DNA from: Steromphala cineraria
Lineage: Eukaryota; Mollusca; Gastropoda; Trochida; Trochidae
Direction: 5' to 3'
Assembly: GCA_916613615.1 (NCBI GenBank)
Contig: OU744726.1
Location: 62,202,987-62,266,986, forward strand
DNA length: 64,000 nucleotides
Made by a program: the position numbers and the translations under genes
The notes under the pieces: generated by a model
Seen by the model: only the letters and a program-made list of their open reading frames with translations
The model's database searches: none
Told to the model about the DNA's origin: nothing
Shown here: piece after piece, positions 22,901-35,472 of the stretch
How positions within the stretch are numbered: position 1 is the first letter of the stretch
Layout: every line of letters starts with the position of its first letter

Positions 22901-25609
22901 AAGATCTGTTCGGAAAACGTCTTTTTAAAATATATTACAAACGCTTAACTGTAACTATCTATCATAAATTAATTATCATAATTTTAAATCATTACAAAAA
23001 TCATAATACATATCTACAACATAGAATAATAAAAACTTATTATATATTGGATGATTTTAGACTTATGGTCATAAAAACATGTCCTTTATATAATTTTGAG
23101 TCATGTTTTTAAATATAAAGAGATGGACAAAACAGTCATAAACATTAACACAATAAACAATTAACGTAAAAGTGTTAAAATAAATAAGCAGTTTGAAGTA
23201 TTCAGATACCAAACCTCTCGTTTGGAAACTCAATTTCAAAACGATAAAAGATTCCAAATATATTTTACTATTTTGATATTTTACTATGCCATGTATGTAT
23301 ATATCGTAATTTAACTTATTAAATGTGATTTAAATGTATCATACTGTACATTTACTTCCATTTATTTGTGTGTGTTATGTATATATTTAAAAAAAATTAA
23401 ACCATGACTCTTATTTTGTAATATGTGCGCCTCATAAGCCAGTTTTGGCTGGGCATTATACTCTTAAGCTATGTTATTTATTTGTACAAATCGATGAGTT
23501 TTATGCGTGAAACCACTATTTATCTCTCGCTTATCTCTCTGTATTTTCATAATCATCATTGAATAGTCTTAATCATTAATGATTTGGTTATTGGATACCC
23601 CAATGAGAGGACCTGTCAAAGTTTTGTGACGGAAATGATTTATGCAAATTACTTACCCTTTGAAAATTGAAAGTTTATAAGATTTTGGTTCAGAAAGAAG
23701 CTGAAACACTGAAAACATTTCGTATTTAAGTAACATATAAGTACAAAGACTGGCATAAACATAAATGATTGTTCACTGGTTTGTGATTAAAAGACAAATG
23801 CTATTTAACTTGTTCTCTCGAAAGCCAAATGATAATCAGTGTGGATGAAGTTGAAAATTGAAATCATTTGCACTGGTATCGACCCCTTTGATGCATACAC
23901 TGTGATTGTTCGTTGTTATCTGTTTCTGACATTCAGGTCAAGTGTTAACATGACAGTGAAAATAACCAAACTGGTGAGATCTATAATCGGCGTAACGATG
24001 TGAAGCAAAATCATGAGCTGCTAAGTAATATAAAGATAACACTGGACAGAGTGACCTATCTTTCAAATTATCACAGGTGATATAAACAATGGCGTGATAT
24101 ACAGGACATCTCTGAAATAGCATATAACAGTCATAAAAGACAAATCGGTTAAAGAGCAACGCCAGCATTAGGTTCGATGCAATATCTCCCGCGAGCGGTA
24201 GCGAGAGGATGATCTACTGATTTCTTAAGTAGCGGGTCGATTGGATTTTATATACAGAATACTTTAACTTAAAGCATACATTAATTAAACAAAAGTCCAA
24301 AGTCCATTTAGTAGAGCTGTCTTAATGTGATTAGGCTTCATGAATTAACATTTAGACAATTGTTTTTATTGTTTAGTTATTATAGAATGAATAAAGAATA
24401 TCATTAATCTGTAAATTATTTTGAAATGTCTATTGTTTAAACAGTTTACCTGCAAAAAGCTCAATGAAAAATGTTCTTGGCATGATACCCAGTATCAAAC
24501 AGATTTTAAAACTATTTTTGTGAAGACTTCCATTCAGTTTCTTGTGCCAGTTCGAAAAGATATAAACTCTTTATTTCATATTGAAATACACATCACAGAA
24601 ATGTCTACATGATATCTACACTACATGTATTTGAAAAAAGGAAGATTTGCATGGGATATTTTTTTCAATATAAACAAACATTAATTCTTAATTAAGCCGT
24701 CTTGACGCTTTTTTGAGATCTGAACAGACAGGTTTCCATTCAATCCAACAAAGTACCCTGATAACAAATTCAGCTACACTCTTAACTTCACTATCATCAA
24801 TAGTAACAGCATTTATTGTGTCTTTGCGATTTCTTTTCGGTTCGTTAAAATAAATGTTAGATTATCACAATTCTTCACAATTTGAAATCGTCATTCTACA
24901 TCTAAGTTCAGATTTGCTTATCAGACTAACCAATGAAACTTGATTATTAGATTTTGCTGTCAAACCTGTTCAACCATCGACACACAGTGATTGCTATGCA
25001 ATATATAAACACTTGGTGAAACTAGGCAGCCTTAAACTAGCTTTAAAAAATATAACAGTAAAACTTTAGACTGTCGTGACTGTAACTAGAGCATTGATAT
25101 TGATACACATTGCCTATCATTTTATCTACATGTATATGGAAAGTGGGCTATGACCTGATACTGAGTAAATGGGTCATGATGTCAATAGCGATTGCTTCTG
25201 ACCCATTACATTGCATTCAGAAAATAATATCTTCATTCTTTCGTGACCTTTTTTAATTTTGGTCTGAAAAAGAATTTTTAAGATATATTTCCATTGAAAC
25301 GACTAACATTAAATGAAAAATCCTCAAACGGTACCACTATTGACAATCTGCACGGAGTAGGTGTCATTTCTATATCCCCAAAAACTTAATTTGGCGGTTG
25401 ATTAACATGATACACCTTTATCAAAATGATGAAACATTAAAATCTGAATGATGTTTATTATGAGTGTTTGTTGAAAAAAATCGCTGATGTGCCGCCTCAG
25501 TAAACGGACTCAAACTTTAAATAACTTTGGCTATATTTTCGGTAATGACGCGCACGCAGCGCTGCTTGCACTCTGCCTGTATGGCCTGCAACCTTTGATA
25601 AAACGTTGG
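22901..25609. other. Intergenic DNA; no gene seen
   Basis: AT-rich. A GC-richer patch at about 24180-24240 (CCGCGAGCGGTAGCGAGAGG) could not be assigned. No RNA gene or intact element was recognised. Confidence 0.35.
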
Positions 25610-26740
25610 GTGAAGTGGTCCACTACTAAATGTATTTACAAGGCATCACCTGGAGTGGTATGATGATTAAGTGGCAGGTGGTGGGGTTATGAGTGAGTGA
25701 TATGGCTTGGGTAAACGGTGGTGGGGCGTTGATGTTACGACACATGGTAGGTTTGGTGCCGATGTTGCAGATGTTGCAGATGTAGGTAGGTACAGCTGCT
25801 GATGGTTGGGATGAATCTGCGTTTGATATTAGTGTTGAGACAGTAGTTGCGAGTTTAGGGAGGGTGGGGCGGTTATGTCTGATGATGTGATGGATCCTGG
25901 CATGATGAGATCCGAAGTTTTGGTGGAGGGGTGGTTGTTTTGTTTTGTTTTGTTTTGTGATGCTGTGTTTGTTCAGTACTTAGGTGAGTGATGAAGCGGC
26001 AGGTTGCTTTTGTAGATTTGGCTTGTGGTAATGTAGTTATTCGGCGGGTATTAGGTCTGGGCAAGTGATGTGGAAGGTGATGTAATTGGCAGATTGGCTG
26101 TGGAGGGCTTGCATTGGTGTTAAGTCAATGTGGACTGGTTGGTGGTGAGCGTAGTTGTATAGGTGTGATGAGATGTCAGGGTAGTGTATATTGCGGATGT
26201 TGTGATGAAGTGGTGTTGCCAATGAATAGGTGGTGATGTGACAGAGTGATGTGATGTTGGGGTGACTGTTGAGGCTGCGGATGGCATTTTGGTCGGACTT
26301 GTAGGAATGGTGGAATAAGTAGTTGGGTGGTAATGTGGCCGGTGATTAAGATGTGGTACATGTGAGGCTGAAAGGGGTGTTAGAGTAAGTGTGAGAAGGA
26401 AGGTGGTGTAGGTGTTATTGTCGATAGTTTGGTGATGGTGCTGTTGGACTGGTTTAGTTTAATTGCACGTGATATGCTGGAATATGCTTGTGGTTGAGAA
26501 TATTGTTTTGCGGAGGTGTGGTAAGAATTTGGGTTGATGATGTAAAGGATAGTAGGGTTGGTGGTTGGTAGTGGTTTTCTGGATGGTATGGCTTTCTGGT
26601 TGGGAATGCTGCATTGGTAGTACGGTTGGTATGTGTGGTAGCGTAGATGGCTATTGGTAGTTTTGGGGGTGATTTTCGGTCGTTCAGGTCAGTGATGTGA
26701 CAGTCGTGCTATAGTTTGGGGATGGTAGTGCGATCGCTAT
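25610..26740. repeat. GT-rich degenerate array 2
   Basis: Same composition and words as 20405-21870 (GGTGATGTG, GTAGGTT, GGTGGTGGG). With the 5'-exon-like copy at 27901 it repeats the order 'GT-rich array then donor-bearing module' seen upstream of gene 2, suggesting that the whole promoter region was duplicated. Confidence 0.7.
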
Positions 26741-27508
26741 TTGTACAGTGGATATTACAATAACAAGTATTCCACTGCATTCGCATCCAAGAAACACATA
26801 CGATGCAATCAGCCCATCTGGTCTTATGAAGTAATTAGCAAGCCTTATTAATAACATCATAAACTAAGTGTGTATTGAAATGCATGACGTAATCACATAT
26901 GAAACATTAACATGTCTACCCTTTCTGTAACTGGTCACAAGAGTCCTTGACGTTGTGTACATTCTCTATAGACCAAACTTTGCTACGAAAGAATGCATGG
27001 ACATTCATTTTAGTTTTTATTGTCGAAAACGTTTTGGGAAATACGTAAGGTTTTGACTATAGAGAGACATATATTATAAGAGACTTTTTCGTGAAAAACA
27101 AACACTGTGTGAAACAAATTCATAACTATAGCATTTGCGGAAATACAAATAAAATTCTGTTTTGCGATTATTTTTCTTCTTATTTCGTAGAAATATTTTG
27201 GAAATAATTATATTCATTAGTCAAAAAAAATTACTTAACGCCAAAAATAATTTCATTTCTGTTTAAGCATGTTTCAAAATGTGTTGCAATTATCTAAGAT
27301 TGGTTTCCGTTTTCATATGTTTTGACCCTTTAAAATAATATTTCTAAATAAACCTAGTAAAGAGAACATCTAAAACAGCTACAGATATCAGCCGACACCA
27401 AGTGAATTTACTTAAACAATTACTCTGAGTATAGATATGTTCTAGGCTTTCTTCGTTCACTGTCAAAACCCAATATGTGCGACGATGATACGCCCCTTTC
27501 GTGATCGA

Positions 27509-27790
27509 GTGCTGACAGATTATGCCTAATCCTTGATCAATGGTTTATTGTCAGTCTCTTTTAAAATATTGCTCCTAATTTTGTCTTAGTGGGGGTTTAA
27601 GAATAGTTTAATTATTTAAGTCACTCTTTTTAAACATGTTTGAGTGCTGACTGCATTATGCCTGAATCTTTGATCGATGGTTTATTGTCAGTCTCTGCTA
27701 CGATATTGCTCCTAATTTTGTTTTGTCTTTGGTTTTAGAATAGTTTAATTATTTAAGTCTCTCTGTTCATGCATCTTTAATCCTTACCTT
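27509..27790. repeat. Tandem duplication of about 145 bp
   Basis: Two adjacent copies, each running from GAGTGCTGAC through GGTTTATTGTCAGTCTCT and TTGCTCCTAATTTTGT to AGAATAGTTTAATTATTTAA. Confidence 0.8.
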
Positions 27791-27859
27791 ATAAAATATA
27801 TATCTGCTGGTATATGCTGATTTTCATATAAATTGTCAATAATTGTGTGTAAACTATTC

Positions 27860-28110
27860 TATTAGAAACAAAGGAACAAGAGTATTCCACCTGTACCTAC
27901 CTTGATAACTTTGTACTGATAACTTACTAGAGGCGACATCTCTCGGTTGATAACACATCACCTCGATTAATATGTGTGTTGGATTATCAGTTGACTATAA
28001 TAGACTATAGTTTATAACATCCTGACTTCTGTTATCATCCATCTTATTTTCTTCTGATGCTTTCTGGTACTTTTATTTTAACTATTTCGAATGTTGAATG
28101 ATCTTTTGGG
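27860..28110 (-). promoter_or_regulatory. Second copy of the gene 2-type 5' exon module
   Basis: Paralogue of 22692-22900 with the same donor (AAG|GTAGGTACAGG, exon end at 27901). No TRIM-like coding exon follows it before gene 2, so it is likely an orphan copy. Its outer part (28040-28110) is the inverse of 29330-29402. Confidence 0.4.
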
Positions 28111-30060
28111 AAAATTTCTTAGTTATTATTCTGTGTCCTTTTTTAAAATTACAAATAAATGCACTATGCAGTTCAGAATATTCGCCAAATTGATTTTCAA
28201 ATAGCCGATATTTAATGTTCATAGGCAGTTTGCAACATTCAGTCATAAAACCATTTTGAGTTTGAAACACGATTTTGTAACAATAAAGTATTACAAATTT
28301 GTTGTTGCACATTAGATGTTTATGTATGCCATCATATGTATCAATGCATTACGATCTTTATTTTTCTGTACATGATTGGTAAATGGCAACCCCAACTTCA
28401 ATTGGTATTTTGAAGAATAAACGATAAATAGTTTTTCTAAATAATATTAAATGCATACTCAATAAAATCGTAAATGTTTGCAAACGATATTATGTTGACA
28501 TCACAATCCGACCTTCAGTGACACACACAACAATGAATTCTCTTTATTGTTGGATTAATAATTTCTTATTCAAATAATAGTATCAGAAAGCATCAGAAGA
28601 ATATGAATATGAAACAAGTCCATAACCATAGCACTCACTGAAATATCTTCTGTGTAAATTTCATAGTTGTTAATGTGTCCTATTCTAAAAATACAAGTAA
28701 ATGCACTATGCAGTCCAGAATATTCGCCAAATTAATGATCAAATAGCCGATATTTATGTTCATAGGCAGTTTACAACATTCAGTCATAAAACCATTTTGA
28801 GTGTGAAATTATTTTTTTATTTTTTTTTTATTGAGTGTGAAGTTTATTAATGATAAAGTATTACAAGATTGTTGATGCTCATTAGAAGTGTATGTATATG
28901 TCTCAATGCATTATGAGCTTTATTTTTCTGTACTTTCTGTATATCAGTTAATATCAACCCCAACTTCAATTGATATTTTGAAGAATAAACGATAAAATGT
29001 TTTTAGAACTAATTTTAGATGCACACTCAATAAAATCGTAAACGTTTGCAAACAATGTTATGTTGACACCACAATCCGACCTTCAGTGACACACACAACA
29101 ATGAACTGTCTCGTTTGTTGGATGAATGTAACAAATATTTGAATAACATATAATTCCAAATTAGAAAGTAACTACTTCCTACAAAGTCTGACACAGATAT
29201 AATTGATCAATGGTTTGCGATGCAAAGACAAATGTATATTACAACAAATTGAGAACTGGGCTTGTACTTTCTTAAATCATTTTTTGTAAGCCTTTAATTA
29301 CTTCAATCTTATTATCATATTAACAACTATGAAATTTACCCAAAAGATCATTCAACAATCGAAATAGTTCAAATAATAGTATCAGAAAGCACCAGAAGAA
29401 TATGAATATGAAACGAGTCCATAACCATAGCACTCACTGAAATATCATTATCATATTGTTCATATGTGTCCTATTCTAAAAATACAAATAAATGCACTAT
29501 GCAGTCCAGAATATTCGCCAAAATGATTATCAAATAGCCGATATTTAAGCTCATAGGCTGTTTGCAATATTCAGTCATAAAACCATTTGAGTTTGAAACT
29601 CAATTTGTAACAATAAAGTATTACAAGGTTGTTGATGCTCAATAGATGTACACTTATATGTGTCAATGCATTGTGATCTTTATTTTTCTGTACATGTTGG
29701 TTAATGGCAACCCCAACTTTAATTAGTATTTTGAAGAATAAAGGATAAAAAAGTTTTTAAAATAATATTAAATGCATACTCAATAAAATCGTAAATGTTT
29801 GCAAACATTATTATGTTGACCCCACAATCCGACCTTCAGTGACACACAGAGCAATGAACTCTTTTTATTGTTGAATTAATGTAACAAATATTTGAAAAAC
29901 ATATAAGTGCAAATTAGGAAGTAACTACTGCCTACAAAGGCTGACACAAATAAATAGATGGTCAATGGTTTGCGATGCAAAGACAAATATATATTACAAC
30001 AAATTGAAAACTGAGCTTGTACTTTGTTAAATCATTTTTTTGTAATCTTTAATCATGGTT
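28082..30060. repeat. Threefold long tandem repeat
   Basis: Three copies of a non-coding unit, at about 28110-28560, 28571-29340 and 29350-30050. Landmarks in each: AAATGCACTATGCAGT(T/C)CAG, AATATTCGCC, ATAGCCGATATTT, AACCCCAACTT(C/T)AATT, CAATCCGACCTTCAGTGACA. Copies two and three also share a tail with GGTTTGCGATGCAAAGACAAAT, giving about 770 bp each. No frame is conserved. Confidence 0.85.
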
Positions 30061-31794
30061 CTCTTTATTACACCAAGAGCTTAATAGTGTAATATTGTTG
30101 CATCGTCAAATGATAAACATATCACGTGACAAATTATTCTGTTTATGAAGCTATGATTACCAAACTGACTACCTCTGTCATTAATCGCACTATAAAAGAT
30201 CTTAATCAGACATTATAGTCTCCAAACTAAATGGTAAATTACCTATGTGATTATGAAAACTAAATAATACAAAATTGATTCCCTTGATGATGGAACAGAA
30301 CTCCACAGTTTTATACCTCTTTTTCTTCAATTTACCATATCAGGTTACTCAAATCTTGTTCCCATATCGTCTTTTTACCAATTTCTTCCTGTGTCATCAC
30401 AACTGAAAATGATGCAGTAAATTACATTGAAATGTTGCTGTTTTTATTAGCAAAGAAGTTGCAATTCCAGAAATTCCTGTCCTTTGCCATATTGATAATG
30501 ATATAGTTTATGATTTAACTATCCTTGATAGTCTGTATTTTCAATGTGTTGTTAACAAATGATAGCTGTTATGTTAGCTATTCACAAGGTATTTTGTAGC
30601 AAATCTGTATATAACTACAAGACTGACATTGGACAAAGAACTGAGAGCCAATGGTCCTATAAAATAATAGATGGATCTGCAGTCTCGACTTCAAGATTTT
30701 TCTTTCAATTCTACAGGCATCCTTTCTAAGGAAAATCTTATAGCTACTTGCTAAATACTTGCCTCGCAAACTAAGATCAGGAGACTGCTGTGAAAACCCT
30801 TTACAACCAATATATATATGATCACAACAAATGTAGATATCTGTCCTCACATCCTCAATAATTCTACAGAGACCATTTCTACCATACAGAGGAGACCTTA
30901 TACAATTGTAATCAGTGTCAACATTTCTTTTATTTGTACTCGGATGTCTAACTAAGGCTGTTTATATTCATTTTCGGGAAGGTGCATTGAATGCTAAACT
31001 GTTTCGTTGCTATGGCAATACTTTAGTTTGTCTGTTGTCATGATTTTAAGGAGATAAAACAACATGTAAATGTATCAGTCTTTAATATATAACCTTCTGC
31101 AGGACCTGTTTAACCCTAAAATATTACATTTTACGAGTCCAATATTACAATTAGATTATTACCTGAAAAGTGTATTATATGACTTTTACAGAACGAGTTA
31201 ATTTGGTGTTAATAAATAAGCTAAGTTCATATTCAAACATTGTAAAAGAGTGATAATACATTAAAAGGTGACGGATGGCTATTTATTAGTGCATTCATTG
31301 TAAATGGCCACGCAAATGCTGAGTGGTAAATAAATCTATAAACTCTCATCTCATGACTATGTATGCAAGCAACAAATAAAAAGGTAAAAAGCTGTGGGTA
31401 GAAAATCTTGCCCTTCATAAATGTACATGTAAGTAAAGATTCAGTTAGTGTTAACATATTCGTATGTCATACCTAACAGATAACAAATTGGAAACCAGCT
31501 AATAAAACAGCTGTAAACCGGGTACCTTATTTACAATAATATATAGTTTGATGTTTAAATATTCAATGTTTGGAAATAAGGGATATCATGTCATGATGAA
31601 ATATGATGAGGTTAATTTCATTACCCCTCAGCTTATAGCTCAAATCACACGTCAATTTCTATTTACAGCAGCATCATAGTAGTAGTTAAAAATATAGGAC
31701 CTAACCATGGCATTTCAGATATCAAGTGTAAGTTATTAAATCTCAGTCAATTGCAAGCTTAATGATCATATCAAAATACTGCCGCGATGCACCT
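30061..31794. other. Intergenic DNA; nothing recognised
   Basis: No supportable gene, RNA or complete repeat. Confidence 0.35.
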
Positions 31795-32125
31795 GTAAAG
31801 GGAAAGTACCACGTGCTAGGGGGAATGTAAGTTGTTGTCAGGAAAATGAAAATATACAGTTCCATTTGATAAACTAAATAAAGCAGTAAGAAATATTCAA
31901 TGTTCAAAGTTCAGTCATGCGATTCCTTTTTCTTACAAAAAAATAAATAGAGGTGTTCACGCCACCAATGGACCTTATGTGAATCTTTATAATTTGCTCT
32001 TTCACTATGGATGGTTGGTGTGTGTAATGAGAGTTTTGACACTATCAAAATACAATTAATGTACAAATATCAGTAAAAAATGCAAATATAAAATTTTCAA
32101 AAAAGTGTTACTGTCCCTTTAAAGG
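31795..32125 (-). mobile_element. MITE of the AGGGGCAGTAGCACG family, diverged
   Basis: Ends AAAGGGAAAGTACCACGTGCT on the left and AGTGTTACTGTCCCTTTAA on the right, about 330 bp. The interior carries family landmarks in reverse orientation: TCAGGAAAATGAAAAT, GCAGTAAGAAATATTCAA, GATTCCTTTTTCTTAC, ACACTATCAAAATAC. No coding capacity. Confidence 0.75.
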
Positions 32126-32449
32126 GCTGCGTTTAGTGTTTTACGTGAACCTCTCTGACATCGTTGTAATCAACGCAAAAGCTCCAACACTCAGTCTTTT
32201 AAACCTCAAAGTGTTCATTACATCCATGATTAGTGTTGTTGAGTTTTGAAATCTGTAAGGTTAAGCAATTAATTCACAGATCAAATAAACAAATTAAAAA
32301 TGATAAAACATGTCAAAATCACTTTATGTCAGATATAAACTAAAATATATTGTTAAAAGAACACATTACATGAACTGCAACAAGCTGCAGTGTGAGAAAC
32401 CCTAGCAAAATTTTATTTAGCTTAATAACACAGTGAATACAGATTAATC

Positions 32450-33495
32450 TGCTAGTTAGCAATTCAATTGCTTCAGCCTGGCAGAGGGTTTACATGCGGC
32501 AAGTGCAAAGTCGTGACCATTTACAAAGCTGGCGAGTCTATCAGTGAAAACATGTCATTTCAAAGCCTGACTTTCATATGTGTGAAATATTCAGTGGGGA
32601 GTGATATGAATCTTTTTTTCACTAATATTTGTGTATTTTGAGGGTGAAAGATACAAACTGAATACTGAAATCTGTTGTTTGAATCGTCGCAACATCGTGA
32701 GTTATCAGCAACTGAAATTGTCACTTGAGCGCTGACAAATAGCAAGTGAATCAGCGCTATCAAGTCAATTCATCTGCCTGATGTTAACACAAACGCCCTA
32801 ATTACGCAAAACAAAGAATGCCAATTTTGCTTCAATTGATATTCCTTAACATTAAGACATTAGTGATCAAATAAAATTTGTGATATTATCGTTTGATGTA
32901 TAAAATTGGCGCTAAATCGCCTTTTTAATGTGCTAATTGAGGCCAAATGATAGAAGTAATAATAAACCCTGACACAGTCGATTTCACCTTTGATGACACG
33001 TTACATTTATCAGAAGTTTCACTTTCTGGCCTTAGGGTATATAAGGAAATTAACACACTTGCTTGCTGTCATATTGTTATAAAAACACTCCTGCCAGTAA
33101 AATATTTCTCTTCCTCGAGAAAAAAGTCACTTTATAGTCACTCATAACATCGCTGCTTGGATATCAATTGCTATATATGTACTAACAAAATTTGCTTCGT
33201 ATCTTTCAATGATATCTAATAATTTCAACAAAGTAAAACATTTTTCTATGTCATACACAGATTGTCATTCTAAATTCTGGTCCGTCCTCAAACACTTTAG
33301 ATGGTGAGAATAAGATCAAATGCGCTCATAGATAACATATGAGAATTAGGAAATATTGTTAACGTTAGGTATTTCTGCATTCAAAAACGTTGAAAAAATA
33401 ATCAAGGTTTGTTACTCTAAATGACAAAAGTGTCTGCATAAACCTAACGATTAGTAACCTTAGCATCAATAAAATTTCAATGTTCGATCATAGAT
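32450..33495. other. 3' flank of TRIM-like pseudogene 3
   Basis: Homologous to about 350-1388 downstream of gene 1 (CTGTTGTTTGAAT, GCAACATCG/TG, GTGCAAAGTCGT, CATTTTTCTATGTCA-type blocks). No gene. Confidence 0.6.
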
Positions 33496-35107
33496 TTACA
33501 ACTGAAATATTTTGATATGTTCCTTCAATCGTTGTGTAACATACAGTTTTTTCCCATGTACACATACTCCCAGTGGTTCAACAATCCCATCCTGTCCAGT
33601 CAGCAGATCTGTCACATACCCCCCTCTCTCTGTCAGCTGAACGATCTTTTTGTCTCTCCAATCAGCCACGATAACAGAACCAGTGTCTGTAGTTGTTACA
33701 CCATTACCTCTCAGCTTGTATGTGTACACAACCTCACCTTGACGTGTTAAACAGTAGACAGAGTTTGATATAACATCTGTCACTACAATGTGACCCTGAC
33801 GTGTTGTACACATGTACCATGGTACCTGTATCAGCTGCTGACCAGTGCTGTGTGTGATCACAGATCTCAGGACTCTCCCTGACAGATCCAGGACGTCAAT
33901 ACTGGGAGGGTCATCACAACCTGCAGCCAGAGTCGTGTCACTGAGAGCGGTCAGACATCTGTACTTCTTCTTTGTTTTGATTGAGGAAACCAGGACTGGG
34001 TCAGGAGTCAGCTTGATCAGTGTGAGCCGTGTGATACAGCTACTCTGTCCTGGCCTATCTTGGTTAATCTAAAGGGTGCTTCATTAAGTTTGAGAGATGT
34101 GCAGTGAGCTTTGCCTCGATGTGCGTAAAAGGACTTTGCACTGTTGTTCCAGTTGTCAGAAATAACTAATGTGTTTATTCTGCGGATATTCAAAACTTCA
34201 ATATCAGTTGGATAAGGAGTCTCTGTATCATCCATTGTTCCAGTACTGACTTCAGAGATAAGTTGAGGGGTATCCTGGGGATTTGGTGTGTCTTCCACAT
34301 ACATCAAATGACCAAGTTGGAAAGTCTTATCAAGGTGATCGACATCCAGATGTTTCTCAAATAGAACATTTTTCGCCCGGTCATCATGTATTTCATGTCT
34401 CTGTATTTCAGCAGTTATCTCGCCTTATTGACACAGTGTGTACATATCAAACATATCCATGGGACTGTTAGATTGCAGGACCTGTTTGATGAACTCTGAG
34501 TACTGTTTATTGGTTTGCAGGTCAATTTCTCCAGACTTTATCTGACTTCTCAGTTGTCCAGTCTGTTGCTCAGTGAGTGTGTCTAGTTCATCCTGGAGTT
34601 TCTTCTCTTTTCTTCTTATCAGATCCACGGCCTGCTGACTGACTCTTCTGATCTCTGACTGCAGAGAAAATTTGTGTTGTGTGATTTCCTCCACTTGTGT
34701 ACTCCTACACTGCAAAGTGTTTCCTGCCTGTTTTATATGGGAGTTGATTTGATCACTATTCTGCTGTAGTACCTGTTTCATTTCTGGAATCATTGATTCA
34801 AGTGTGACAACAAAGTGACATTTCCTGTGGTAGACGATACAGCATTTCTGGCAAACAGCTTTCTGACAATCTTTGCAGCAAAATTCAACCAGACAGTTGT
34901 GCTCTCTGCATATTTCTTTTCGTCTCTTGAGTTGTGAAGTTGATCCAGCCCCTCGAGGTGAAATCACGTGACCTGATGATGAAGGAGTGGCTTAATGTAT
35001 TGTAGCACAGGCTTTACACAACAGGATGTTGCAGTCTTCACAAACTGATTTGGCCTGTGTTGTCTTTCCAATCTGCTGACAGGCGAAGCAACGGTGTTCT
35101 ACAGGCT
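33496..35107 (-). pseudogene. TRIM-like gene 3, degraded exon 2
   Basis: Clear homologue of exon 2 of genes 1 and 2 along its whole length, with B-box 2 (CREH, CCKDC, CQKCC), coiled coil and NHL-like C-terminus. It is broken in three places. A TAA (34992-34994) replaces a glutamine codon near the B-boxes. A TAA (34425-34427) replaces the serine after TLCQ. A 13-bp deletion at about 34021 shifts the frame after AVSHGSH. The acceptor-like sequence at 35107 is kept. The RING exon is missing: homology to the gene 1 intron runs on to about 35472 and stops just before where the RING exon should be. It encodes no full TRIM protein. Confidence 0.92.
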
Positions 35108-35159
35108 CTGAAATTTAAACTATATTTGAATACTAGTATAACAAGCCAAGGAGTAATTT

Positions 35160-35472
35160 TTCAAAACTTTGATGATAATATTTTATTTATCGTATGTTTA
35201 CATGAATTATTAGATACTGTTTAAACTATTCCCTTGGTATAAGCTGTTTGATCGGCATTCTAGAAGTTGTTGTAATTAAGACAAGTGTTAATCTTTTGAT
35301 GAACAACTTCTTAATTTAACAGTAGCGACGTTTCGGTTAAGATTCTTATACCGTTTTTATCAATAGATTTACTCTTGTCTTCCTTATACCATCAATATCT
35401 AGAATGACGCTTAGCTTGAAATGGTACATAAGGATTTGTACCAAAACGTAACTACTGTCAAATAAGAAGTCA
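35160..35472 (-). other. Relic of the TRIM-like intron, lacking the MITE
   Basis: Matches the distal part of the gene 1 intron (about 3857-4143): ATTTATCGTATGTTTACAT, CTATTCCCTTGGTATAAGCT, TTCTAGAAGTTG, AACGTAACTACTGTCAAATAA. The junction near 35165-35180 corresponds to the site occupied by the 774-bp element in gene 1. Confidence 0.8.

Noticed and set aside
24180..24245. GC-rich patch with CGCGAGCGGTAGCGAGAGG
   Set aside because: Looks unusual, but no structure, frame or second copy was found to support a call.
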